A stretch of 64,000 nucleotides of DNA from positions 2,356,001-2,420,000 of the forward strand of contig JALJCQ010000011.1 of the NCBI GenBank assembly GCA_023091665.1. Reading direction: 5' to 3'. The translations under genes were made by a program, and so were the position numbers. The notes beneath the pieces were generated by a model. It searched no databases and was not told where the DNA came from. It saw nothing but the letters and a program-made list of their open reading frames with translations. Each line of letters opens with the position of its first letter. Within the stretch, counting starts at the first letter, position 1. Source of the DNA: Pythium myriotylum. Its lineage: Eukaryota > Oomycota > Peronosporomycetes > Pythiales > Pythiaceae. Of the stretch, positions 25,001 through 34,700 are shown piece by piece.

Positions 25001-25029
25001 GCCTTGGAGATTTCGCTGGCTCCAGTTAG
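13055..25029 (+). CDS. Giant multi-domain membrane protein, function unknown
   Basis: Three exons: 13055-22723, 22788-22859 and 22924-25029 (introns of 64 nt each, both phase 0); 3,948 aa. I do not recognise the family. Visible parts: residues 100-1150, at least six degenerate EF-hand-like helical modules with a recurrent W..L pattern; residues about 378-592 and 594-850, two tandem copies of a PDZ-like plus beta-sandwich module (TGLTLQSDFFG / PGITLVGDFFG); about 1240-1660, a C2-like region (LNISIKSITELAD) interrupted by coiled coil; about 1692, 3058 and 3361, three beta-sandwich motifs around L.ISW; about 2350-2850, seven or eight membrane helices; residues 3008-3030, an acidic run including ten Asp; the last 70 residues are Asn/Asp/Glu-rich. 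The start is the ATG at 13055; the preceding GTG is not used. It probably works as a large membrane scaffold or channel-like protein, but that is inference. Confidence 0.85.
22724..22787 (+). other. Intron 1 of giant gene
   Basis: GTGAGT donor, CAG acceptor, 64 nt, phase 0. It contains an in-frame TGA, so read-through would truncate the protein. Confidence 0.85.
22860..22923 (+). other. Intron 2 of giant gene
   Basis: GTAGCG donor, CAG acceptor, 64 nt, phase 0; it separates the 24-codon exon 2 from the last exon, which continues directly as IISGQVKFRPANN. Confidence 0.8.
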
Positions 25030-25059
25030 TAGCATGTATGAGTGTAGGAATGTATTTGG

Positions 25060-26844
25060 CTATTTCTCTCCAAGCTTGCTATCTTCATCGTCTTCGATGT
25101 CTGCACGCTTTGCTTCCGCCACGCTGACACGGCAAAGCTCGGGATCTTCGCGCAGCTGACGCACTCGCTTCTCATACTGTAGCCAACGCAACACGGGGTG
25201 CAAGAGCTGCTGGAAGTAAACATAGTTGACTCGGCCATGGCCCATGGGGTCGGCAAGCGCTGTGACAAGAGCCATGTCATCCAGCTCGTCAAGCACCGTC
25301 GTCTCCATGGCTCGAGAGAGCGTGGTGAGACCTGCGTGGAAGTCGGCGATCGACACGACGCCCAGTCGCTTCGCATCGAGCGACTCAAACGCCTCGACTA
25401 CGAGCTGCTTAACGGTGTCTTCGTCTGGGAGTTGGCGGTCACCTCGCTCGTGGAGATGCAATGCGTGGACCGCAGCTGCTCGCTCGCGGAGATCATGGGG
25501 ATCCACCTGCAAGGCCAGCCACTTTGCGACGCGAGGCACGCAGTCTTTGTAGTGGACGATCTGGTCCGGGTCTGTGAGTGAGTCTTCACAGAGCGAGGCG
25601 ACTTTGGCGGCCTGGAAGTGTGAGAGCAGTAGTTTCTTCATGTCCTTGACGACCGTCTTGACTTCACGCTGACGCACACGCATCTTGAGATGCTCGGCTG
25701 AGCCGGGCAGCTTGCTGCTCTCGTATTCGGTAAACTGCTGCAGCAAGTAGCGCTCGACGCGGTCGCCCATGCAGCGGCTCTGAAAGCGGAAGACCAGGCT
25801 CTGCACGTGCTGCAGCAGCTCGTTCAGCTGGCCGCACGCGATTTGCCCCGAGGGCGACGCCGTCGCGAGTGCGCAGACCAAGTTGATCTCGGCGCGACTG
25901 AGAAGCAAGTGCGGCGTCTCCAACGCTGTGCGTAGCTGTCGACGCGTCACAAAGAGCTCTTCGACTGGCGCCGGCGTCGTCCCGAGCGGTTCGTTCTCCT
26001 CCTTGGCTTCTTCAGCTGACGTCTCCGCGTCCTCTTGCGGACTGCTTGACTCTTCTTCGGCAGGCGGTGGCGTGGGCGGCGGAGGTCGCAGCGAGTCGAG
26101 CACGCACGCGAGCCTGTCCATCGTGGCGAACTGGTGGTGCCTCACGACGGCCTGGAAGTCCTCGACCGCATCGCCACCGTCGGGGCTTGGCGCATGGAGC
26201 AGCGTGTCCAGCACCTCGGCGCAGATAGAGACGATCGCGCCGTAGTCGACGAGTTCGTCGCGGTCGAGCTCGACAAACGCGAAGAGCACTTCGCGGTCGC
26301 GACGCCCCACGCCCGGCAGCTCGAGCGCGAGCACGGCCTCGCGCGCCTCGTGGAACGAGAGCCGCCCGTCGTTGTACGGGTCTTTGCGCTGGAAGCGCTC
26401 GAGTAGTAGCTCTTCGAGTGCCTCGCGGTCTCGGTCGCGGGTTTCGAGCTCTCGCTCGCGTCGCAGCGCCGGCACACGCGTAGACGAGAACTCGTCGCGC
26501 AGCGAGACGAGCTGCTGCTCTCGCAGCCGGAGCTTGCGGCGGATGGCCTGGTCCACGACGGCCTCGTCGAAGCGCAGATCTGCGAGCGCGCGGAAGTGGG
26601 TCTCGCCCTCGACCGTGAAGCCCAGCACCTCGCGCAGCGAGGCGTCGAGCCGGAAGAAGAGATGCGCGACGGCCGCGGGCGCCGGCTCTTGCGCCGTGGG
26701 CTTGCTCAGCGTGACGCGCACGCGGGTCGGCTCGCGCGCGCTCTCGTGGACTGAGAACTTGTACGAGAGCAGCCCTCGGTCGGCCCAGTCCTGGAGAAAG
26801 GCGGCCACCGTGAAGCGCGCTTCGACGGCGAGCGCATTCGACAT
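25060..26844 (-). CDS. EF-hand protein, 594 aa, function unknown
   Basis: One uninterrupted exon starting at the ATG at 26844. The first 80 residues form a compact domain (FTVAAFLQDWADRGLLSYKF) I do not recognise; a charged helical stretch with LREQQLVSLRDEF follows. An EF-hand loop with good calcium ligands lies at about residue 157 (DPYNDGRLSFHE), with weaker ones later (LDAKRLGVVSIADFHAG, DPMGHGRVNYVYF). A Pro/Glu-rich linker separates the N- and C-terminal halves (residues about 255-290). The layout resembles ciliary EF-hand proteins of stramenopiles and of the RIIa/EF-hand gene at 2.8 kb, so an axonemal role is possible but not shown. It converges on the giant gene with only 30 bp between stop codons. 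Confidence 0.8.
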   Translation of the reverse strand: MSNALAVEARFTVAAFLQDWADRGLLSYKFSVHESAREPTRVRVTLSKPTAQEPAPAAVAHLFFRLDASLREVLGFTVEGETHFRALADLRFDEAVVDQAIRRKLRLREQQLVSLRDEFSSTRVPALRRERELETRDRDREALEELLLERFQRKDPYNDGRLSFHEAREAVLALELPGVGRRDREVLFAFVELDRDELVDYGAIVSICAEVLDTLLHAPSPDGGDAVEDFQAVVRHHQFATMDRLACVLDSLRPPPPTPPPAEEESSSPQEDAETSAEEAKEENEPLGTTPAPVEELFVTRRQLRTALETPHLLLSRAEINLVCALATASPSGQIACGQLNELLQHVQSLVFRFQSRCMGDRVERYLLQQFTEYESSKLPGSAEHLKMRVRQREVKTVVKDMKKLLLSHFQAAKVASLCEDSLTDPDQIVHYKDCVPRVAKWLALQVDPHDLRERAAAVHALHLHERGDRQLPDEDTVKQLVVEAFESLDAKRLGVVSIADFHAGLTTLSRAMETTVLDELDDMALVTALADPMGHGRVNYVYFQQLLHPVLRWLQYEKRVRQLREDPELCRVSVAEAKRADIEDDEDSKLGEK

Positions 26845-27733
26845 GAGGAGCTCCGTCGTGTCCTTTCAAGATCCAGTTCGATGAGTTCTGTCCCACACAC
26901 ACAAAAAATTGATGGATCAATTGCTGCGACAAAATATGAGTTTATTTTTTTTCTCTTTAGATGGTCCGCCCTGATAGCGATTGTCGCAAAACCAGGTCGA
27001 AATTTCACCGATGACTTGGCGAAAGTAAGTCAGGGGTAGGGGAGGTCAGTCCTTGAAGTCTTCTGGTTTACGCCGCGACCTTTCAGCGGCCACTCTGAGA
27101 ACGGTTCTCTCGCTCTCTCTGTGTGGAACGCGCCGTGGCCACCGGTTCGGCGGACGCCGGCCGAGCGTAACCCTCGAATAGTAATATCCGACTTCCATCC
27201 TCGCCATCATCCTCGGATCTCGAAGCGGACAGGCCGGCGCGCGCCGCGCGTCGCTCTGTGTGTGGGACACTCCGCCGGACGAGCCGCGTGGCGCGACGCG
27301 CGCGGAACAAGGGATCCGTTCGTGGAATTCCGCGCGCACGCCACTCAAGAGATCTTAGGCGTAACCGGCTCCGGCCGGAACGTTCTCGCTCCGGCTGGCG
27401 CCACGCGCCCTGTGCGTCAGGATTTATGCCATGCGCAGAATGAGTTTCTGCCACGTTGGCCAAAATCAACTCAAACCGCCCCCCAACGCCCTGGCCCTTT
27501 TTTGTGGTGGTGGTGGGGTGTTTTTCTCGTTCCCGGCTGCCCTGTTTCTGGCCTTACTTGACGACCGCGAATTGGGGCCTTTCAAAAAGAAAAAAAAGTG
27601 TACGTACAATTTTTCTTGCCAACAGCGCCTGGCTCCTCCTTGCACTTCCGGAGATGGACCTCCTCGGAAGCCGCCGAGGAGCTCCCCAGTCATTCCACGA
27701 TCCTCGCTCCGTCGCGCGGATCTCTCTGAGTAT
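26845..27733. other. Divergent promoter region between EF-hand and PX genes
   Basis: 889 bp between two divergent starts. An open frame runs in from 27431 into the PX gene in phase, but its first 100 codons look non-coding (poly-G/W, poly-K runs from simple-sequence DNA at 27500-27600). No independent gene is seen. Confidence 0.5.
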
Positions 27734-28573
27734 ATGCAAGCCCCGCCGCCCACGCCCTCCGCGCTGCCCTCCCGCCTCCCCGCGAGCGTGCGCCGCGCCC
27801 TGCGCGTGGACGCCTACTCGCGCGCGCAGTCGGGGGTCTGGTACTACCAGGTCGACATCGAGCTCCGCTGCGACGACGACGTCGTGCAGAGCTACTCGGT
27901 GCGCCGCCGGTACACCGAGTTCGCGCAGCTCTACGACAAGATCAAGGAGCAGCTCGTGGCCGGCGCCAGCGAGCCGGCCCACGCGGTCGGCGACAGCGGG
28001 CTGCCCACGTTCCCGCAGAAAGAGCTCATCTCGTCCTCGGTGCTCGGCATGCTCTGGCGCGTGGCCGCGCCCAAGCGCGTGCTCGAGGAGCGCCGCGCCA
28101 AGTTCGAGGCGCTGCTGCGCTGGGTCGAGCGCCACCCGACCATGCGCGAGAGCAGCGCCTTCCTGGACTTTCTCGGCCAGCCGCCGCAGGTCTCGGAAGG
28201 ATACGTGAGCCTCAAGGAGTACACGGCGCAGAACTGGCTGTCGACGCTTGAGAAGCTCACGAAGGAGAAGGAGAAGCGGCGGCGACGGCTCTCGTCGGAC
28301 TGCAGCACGGCGCCGCCGCGACCCACGCGGAAGCGGCGCCAGGCGCCCGCCGACGCCGTCGAGGTCGCCGTGGGCTCGAGCAAGCGCCTGCGACGCATGC
28401 CCGAGACGCAGCCCTGCCAACAGCCGACCGCCTGCTCGACGCTCCGCAAGCACAAGCGCACGCGCAGCCTTTCATCTTCCGAAGCCAAGGCCGCCCTCCT
28501 CTCGTCATCCGGTGGAGACGCCGTTGCTCAAGTGGAAAGCAGCCGTAATCGCAAGAGAAACAAGATCCAGTGA
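27734..28573 (+). CDS. PX-domain phosphoinositide-binding protein
   Basis: Single exon, 279 aa. The ATG at 27734 (MQAPPPTPSALPSRLP) is the nearest start to the domain; the frame is open further upstream but looks like leader. Residues 18-155 form a PX domain: VWYYQVDIELRCDDDVVQ, the phosphoinositide-contacting basic motif RRRYTEFAQLYDKI, a proline-bearing loop LPTFPQKELI and RRAKFEALLRWVERHP. PX domains usually bind PI3P and place the protein on endosomes. The remaining 110 residues are basic and low-complexity with several Lys/Arg clusters (RPTRKRRQAP, RNRKRNKIQ) that could act in membrane or nuclear targeting. No BAR domain is present, so it is not a complete sorting nexin. Confidence 0.85.
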   Translation: MQAPPPTPSALPSRLPASVRRALRVDAYSRAQSGVWYYQVDIELRCDDDVVQSYSVRRRYTEFAQLYDKIKEQLVAGASEPAHAVGDSGLPTFPQKELISSSVLGMLWRVAAPKRVLEERRAKFEALLRWVERHPTMRESSAFLDFLGQPPQVSEGYVSLKEYTAQNWLSTLEKLTKEKEKRRRRLSSDCSTAPPRPTRKRRQAPADAVEVAVGSSKRLRRMPETQPCQQPTACSTLRKHKRTRSLSSSEAKAALLSSSGGDAVAQVESSRNRKRNKIQ

Positions 28574-28801
28574 CTCTTGCCCGTCTCCCGCCTCGTTGCA
28601 CGTTGTCCATAGTTGCGTACACACTACTGTTGCGTGATCGATCCCATTATGAGCTCTTCTCTCCTCCCTTTTGCACTTCGACTCGCGGGAGAGAGAGAGA
28701 CGAGAAGAGGAAGAAGAAAAAACTATTTTGTACTTCTACCCATGGCGAGTCCTTCGTATCTTCTGTTTGCGTCCAGTCGAGAGGAGATGCGTCTCGAGGA
28801 A

Positions 28802-29996
28802 TCACGCGTCTATTTCGTCGAGATCGACCACTTCGTCCACGGCGTCGTCTGAGCGCTCCTCGTCGCCAGTCGGCTCGTCATTCGACTGGGGGAAGTAGTA
28901 CTCGTCGCCTCGCTCGGCCTCGCTCTCACGCCGCTCGCGACGTCGACGCTCGGCATATGACTCACGTGGCGTCTCCTCGTTCGTCGCCGTCGTGGTCTTG
29001 GTCTTTTTCTTCTGCCGGCGGCTCACAGTCGGGGCCTTGGCCAAGGCGGTGAGCTCCGTCGGCAAGGTCTCCTCTAGAAACTGCCGCACGGCCAGCAGCT
29101 CAAAGGCATTGCGATATGCCTTGGCCGTCACCACGGTCTTCTTGGTCGCCGGGTCGGTCAGCTTCTTGAAGAGCACGAGGCGGTGCTCGCCCGGCGTGTA
29201 CTTTGGCAACGAGGACTCGATCGAGAGCTTGGAGACCGTCGCGTCGAGCCACGCGAACGGCAGCTTGCGGTTCTCCTCGACGAGGCGGTCGAGCCACTGC
29301 TTCTCGTACGGCGTCCACTTGGCGCCACGCAGCAGCAGCACACAGGCTGACTTCTGGAGACACTTGGCGTCCAGCTGTGCCGAGTTGAGCACCTCAGCAG
29401 TTGACTTCTTGGTCTGCTCCAGCACTCGCTTGGCGAGAGCCTTGGACGTCTGCAAGTAGTTGAGGAAGATCTAACTCGACGAAAGACACTTGGTGAGATG
29501 TCCGTACTACTTTTTCTCCACCATCACACACAGAGGCTCCACAACTCACCTGCTTGGGCTTCTCGCCGTTGGCGACCGTGAACACGGTCGGCGAGATGCT
29601 CTTCTTGATGCCGAAGCGAGCCAGCACGGTCTTGCCCGAGGCCGGCAGCGTCTGCGTGCAGTCGATGACGCCCACAAAGCTCTTGTCGGCCAGCCGCTTG
29701 GACGCCTTGCTGAAGACCTCGGGCATGAGGTCGTCCGGCTTGGCGCAGAGCACGACCCAGGGCTCGCCCGACTGGAAGACGCGCGCGAGCAGCTCGTCGT
29801 TGGCCACGTCGATGCGGAAGATGTGGTCCTTGGCGGTCGAGAACTGGAAGACCGCGGCGCCGAAGAACGCGACGACCACGGCCACGACCGCCGCGATCAC
29901 GTGCCAGTGGTCGCGCCACATGCGGTTCTTCAGGAACATCTTGAGCTCTCGGCCATTGTTCACGGCGCCGCTGCCGCCGCCGCCTCGCTTGCCCAT
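28802..29996 (-). CDS. Membrane-anchored tandem thioredoxin-fold-like protein lacking CXXC
   Basis: Two exons, 29996-29550 and 29470-28802, phase 0, 79-nt intron (GTGAGT...TAG); 371 aa. A single membrane helix (residues about 33-55, VIAAVVAVVVAFFGAAVF) follows a short basic N-terminus. Two thioredoxin-like units follow: residues about 70-150 (EPWVVLCAKPDDLMPEVF, GVIDCTQTLP, ISPTVFTV) and about 180-270 (ACVLLLRGAKWTPYEKQW, PFAWLDAT, EHRLVLFKKL). Neither has a CXXC active site, so redox catalysis is unlikely. The C-terminal 90 residues are highly charged (RRQKKKTK, RRRRERRESE) and acidic at the end. The fold is inferred from strand order; the role could be that of an ER adaptor. It converges on the PX gene 228 bp away. 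Confidence 0.75.
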
Positions 29997-30171
29997 GGGT
30001 CGTCGTCCAGGATGGAGTCGATGAGCTCCTCACCAGATCTTGACCCACTTGACGCTGTCACGGCCGACGTATCGGGTTTTAATTGGCTGAAGTAGGAGGA
30101 AGAAATCGTTCGGATTGGTTGAAAATAGATCTCGCACGCCGAACTCGTCCGTGTCATCCCCATATTCGGCC
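29997..30171. promoter_or_regulatory. Short divergent intergenic region, probable shared promoter
   Basis: Only 175 bp separate the start codons of the minus-strand thioredoxin-fold protein and the plus-strand CULT-MRH gene, so their promoters overlap. Both products appear to enter the secretory pathway, which would suit co-regulation, but no element was identified. Confidence 0.45.
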
Positions 30172-31650
30172 ATGGCGACCCACGCGTCGACACCTCGCCT
30201 CTCCCGCTGCCTGACGGCGGCCACGCGCGCTCGCTCGCGCCCGCGAGTGCTGCTGCTGCTGCTGGCGGCGCTCTGGGCGCTCGCGACGGCGCACGGCGAG
30301 ACGCCGACGCAGCTCGCGGTCGTCGCGACCGACGAGGCCGGCGACGTCGTCGACGAGGACAAAGGCCCCGTCGTGCGCTGCCGCGTGTGCGGCGCCACGA
30401 TCGCGCACAAGCAGTACGTTGCTCTCGTAGTATCGTTATTCTGTCTGCAGCACTGTGCTCATGGGGCAGCAAATGTGGCGTTGACTAGTGACCACATGGA
30501 GCTGCCAGACACATCCAAGGCCGTGAGCTCGCGCTATGCGCATGAGCTGGCCAGCGAGTTGCACACGTTCGTGAACCCGAGCCGCGTGAGTACTTTTCGA
30601 AGGCGAAGAGCTTTGCGCGGTTGATGGACTTGCCACTGACAATTGAAGACGCGTAGATTGAGATGGAACTCGCGGCGTTCAAGAAGGCCGCGGGGCTCGA
30701 GGGCGAAGGCTTCACGAGCAAGGCGACGTTCTTTGAAGGCTACAGCTGGAAGGATCTGCGCTGCAGCAGCTGCAACCGCCATGTCGGGTACGTGTCGTGG
30801 TGTCGAGATGTGGCCAGCATGCTCACTTCTGACGTTCGTGAATGTGTCCAGTTGGAAGTTCCACCATGACGATTTCCAAGGGTGTATCCACACCAAGATC
30901 ATGGAGACAGTGTCTGCTAAGGCGCAAGAGGAGATGAAGTCTGCCACGGCTGAGGAGCAGGCCAAGAAGCGAGTGCGTTCGCGGGGTCATTGCTGACGAA
31001 ATCTGTGACGCGCGCTCATCGTGAAATTGTATGGTAGGAACTGGTGCGGAAGGAGTTGCAGGGCGAGTGCGTGACTGCGACCTCAGGCTGGTGGTCGTAC
31101 CAAGTCTGCTACGGGAAGGAAGTGCGTCAATACCACGAAGAGCCGGACGGCACGCGGCCGAGTGACTGGAGCATGGGCGTGTTCGTTCCTGAGAGCAAGA
31201 AGGCTGGTGAAAGCCAGCCTGCCAGCTCAGAGATCGCCCAGTACTTCGCGGGTGGCCAACACTGCGATGAGAACGGAGAGTTGCGTAACTCCAAGGTCGT
31301 TTACACGTGTTGCAAGTCCAGACCAACGGTGCGTGCTACTCGTTGATGTGACCCCGCGGGAGGGAGACACAGTCTTAATGCTGTTCTCCGCGTAGACGCC
31401 GACAATCGACAACGTCGAGGAGCCAAGCCTCTGCTCTTACATCATCACTGTCTGCGTGCCATCGTTGTGCGGAAAATCCCGTCAGCCAGAGACGCCGTAC
31501 AACAACAAGGAGATCGTGGCCAACTGTGAAGCCGAGTTCACGAAGACTCACACGGACCCCGCCTCGTTCGCGGCGCTGCGCTGGTCGACTGTTATCTCGG
31601 AGGACAGCTCCGAGCTAGACTGGGCGAGGAACTTGGAGTTCAAAACGTAG
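30172..31650 (+). CDS. Secretory CULT domain fused to OS-9-type MRH lectin domain
   Basis: Six exons: 30172-30413, 30489-30585, 30657-30787, 30852-30972, 31038-31328, 31396-31650; all phases agree; 378 aa. Residues 1-41 are a signal peptide (PRVLLLLLAALWALATA). Residues about 68-170 form a CULT domain, the thalidomide-binding fold of cereblon: zinc ligands CRVC (70-73) and CSSC (149-152), GYSW with Trp144, and HVGWKF with Trp158 and Phe160; the first cage tryptophan is replaced by Phe. Residues about 206-320 form an MRH (PRKCSH) lectin domain like OS-9: tandem Trp215-Trp216 in GWWSYQVCYGKE, the Gln of VRQYHEE, the Arg of ELRNSKVVYTC and the Glu/Tyr of EEPSLCSY. OS-9 lectins read trimmed N-glycans in ER-associated degradation. 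ER-lumenal glycoprotein quality control is inferred. No KDEL-type tail is present. Confidence 0.85.
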
Positions 31651-31723
31651 ATGCTTTGTGTTGGCACCGCCAAAACCGTTTCGAGTCGTACTTCTTCGTT
31701 GCCTTTATCCACATCACTGACTG

Positions 31724-34700
31724 TTACATTAGGAATCGCGAGTCGACAAGGGAGGTGCGTGCAACGTTCTTGCCACCAAAGCGCGACCTAAGGTACACAA
31801 GAAGCGCCTCGAGAAGGTAAGTAGCGAACGCGGAGATCGCGTGATTGTCGAGCCACAGGTCAAAGGCTGTGAAGCACTAGAAGCGACCCCCGGACAAAGT
31901 TAGTGTGAAGCAAACGTGTGAACGAGTATTGAGAGAGTACCCACCAGAATGTTCATGAGCATGAGGTCGTTTTCGATACCCAGAAACAGCACGCGGGTGA
32001 AGCGGGAGTCAGCATCTGGAGGAGATGAATTGGTTATATGAAGTGTCCAAAAAATGACAGTGACGGATTGGTTACCTGGGAGAAAATACGACTGCCGCGT
32101 AGCTGACATCTCTGGCGGGATCCCAAAGAATCGCGTGAGACAAGTCTCCATTCGGTAGATGCGCCATCGAAACTGGTCATCTTGATTCTCAATGAAGGTT
32201 TTCAGGAAATTAGTCAGCTCAGTAGCATGCTCAACCGTGGTTTTCGTAGTCGGTGTTGCGGGAGACTGCCAACCATGAATGAAGCTTGTCGTCGACCGAG
32301 GCTGCCACGACATCATCGCTTCTCGGCTGCGGGTGATGGCTCCTCGTGTTGGAGAATGTTGTCGTTTGGAGTCCTCTTGCTCTTCCATCCGGCGACGTTG
32401 GTTTGCGTTGGTCGCGTGGACATTGTTATATAGCGTAAGATACTTCCGTTTCCACTTTCGCGTGAAGAACATCTCAAACAGCTGACAATCTGGCATACTG
32501 CTGTCTAGTCCACGACCAACGGTGAGCCCCGCCGTCTCCTGCTTGAGTTGCTCGACAATCTCCACCATGCTTCCGTCTGCAAACGGATACGGCGATCGAC
32601 AGTGCAAGTAGAATCCGTGGTACGTTTCGTCCACGATGAAGCAGCTGACTTTCGCGACTGTGCACAAGTCTACGAAAATTTGATCGTAGGGCTCGCTAAA
32701 AAACCGCTCGTAGATGAGCCATTTCCAAACCCGCACACCTAGGCAAAGCACCAGCCACAGTGAAGCCACGACTGCAAACCGGAGATATGCGTTCAGCGCT
32801 AGATCTTGGTCTGTCGTCAGCGTAGCGGTGGTCGTGGCTTTTGTCGTAACGTGGGCCATTTGGGTGCGTGGAATCGGTAATGCAAGCGATCGGAGATCAT
32901 ATCCGTACAGCAAGAAGAGCATGATGACCAATGTAAAGCGTAGCGACGTTTTGCGGACCGTCTGCAGTTTGTTCCACTCGTTGGCCACGAATATCGTCCG
33001 CCAAATGCTTACTGGTGCTGGGTGTACCTGGCTTGAGTCCACGTCGATTACTTTCGCGCGTGGCTTCTCCCAGTCAATCAAAAACAAGTGGGCATTCGAC
33101 TGTTCATAGACGCGGTGCAGAATTGTCACGAGCTGGAATGCAAATGCGATTGCAATCACCACGCGGAATGGGTAGTACTCGTCCCGCCAAGTTTGCTGCA
33201 ACTGTGCATGCGGATCCGGGAGCAGCAAGAAGACAGTCGATTGAAGTTTGAAGAAGAGAAGAAAGTACATTGAGAGAATGAAGAGAACGAAGAAACACGC
33301 CCGCGCGTAGTTGGAGACAATACTCGTGATCAGGTGTGAGAAAGAGTGCCAGGCCGTGAGCGCCATCTCCTCGTGACGACTGTTTCGTCTTTGCCATGTA
33401 AAGATATGGAGCAAAACTCGTACCCCAGCGGTGATGAAGGCAATCACAAGAATGGTTGTGGCCGCCGCCCAGAAGCGACTAGTGTCGGACGCATACACGA
33501 CTTGGAACTGGATTGACGCAGCTTGAAGTGCCGTCTGCGTGTCGGCATATCCAATAGTGAGCAGTGGTGGGTAGATCGCACTGGGCTCCGATCCTCTCGT
33601 TCGAATCGTGAGCTTGATGGTGTTGGCATAGCGGTAAACTCGAGTTCTCTTCTCGCCAACTTGGATCCCCGATGTGGCATCGAAGAGGACGAACCGATTG
33701 GTTAGGAAGTCGTCCTGAGCGTCAGAGCCAAGCGAGTTTTGGTTGATGTATAGACCGCGCGCATCAGCGTAGTTCAAATTCTGCACTGGGATGGGCACAT
33801 ATCGACCGGAGGCTCCCTCGGCTTTGCTCCTGTCTACGAGGAAGAGTTCGTGGAGTGTCGGTTCAGAAGTGTCAAAGGCCGATATATCGCACGTAATGTG
33901 GCTGCTGGTGCTCACGCCAAAACGCATCCACAGCGGAATTGTGGCGGAGGCTGATACTGAGGCATCCAAACAATACAAAAGCTGGTTAGAGAGGCGCTTG
34001 AAGCCTGTGAGCGTGCCATTCACGGTATACGAGGCGAGCACGAACTCGAGATGGTCTTGAGTGCCTAAGTTGGCTTCCTCGTCAAACGACATCTTCACGT
34101 TCTGTTAGCATGAGCTTCCAGTGAAAGAGCAAGGAACAGTGAACTGACCATCATGCCAATTTGAGTCGACTTGAGGACGCTATCAGCGTTGGAACCGTAG
34201 TACAAGAAGGGAAGTGTATAGTACCACCCGTTTACATCGTTTGCGGACGTCGAGCGGCCACTCTTCTGGATGAGGTCGAAGAGAGCGCATGGTGGGGCGA
34301 CTGGACTGAGATGCTGGAGGACGCATAAGTTGCCCAGTGCCTGGCAATATTGAGTCTGTTTCGCGTTCTGATAGAAGTAGCACTCAGTGGCGACGAGAAG
34401 AAACAAGTCCTGGACAAGATCTGCCCATACACGATAGAATTTTTCATGACAAAAGATTGCGCAAGGCTATTCCCTCGGCAGTACGTACCGCTCGAAAAGG
34501 ACACAACGGCATTCACATCGTCTTCGAAGTCGGAATATTTGATCGTTGAGGCAAGATTCAGGTTCACTTTTGCATTCAAAATTGCGATTCGCGACTGCGC
34601 AACGCATTTCGTGACGCCAAGAATCGCGCTTGCGACGAGTTGGTACCCGCTTTTGCAGATGCAATTCTGGGCACCAGTGAGGGTGTCGGTATCAAGCATC

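Noticed and set aside
27431..27733. In-frame N-terminal extension of the PX protein
   Set aside because: It translates simple-sequence DNA (G/W-rich then Lys-rich) and lacks a start that fits; the ATG at 27734 is next to the domain.
31730..31902. Extra 3' exons for the CULT-MRH gene
   Set aside because: Plus-strand splicing needs a ~37-nt intron or breaks phase, while the minus strand encodes the conserved meckelin C-terminus.
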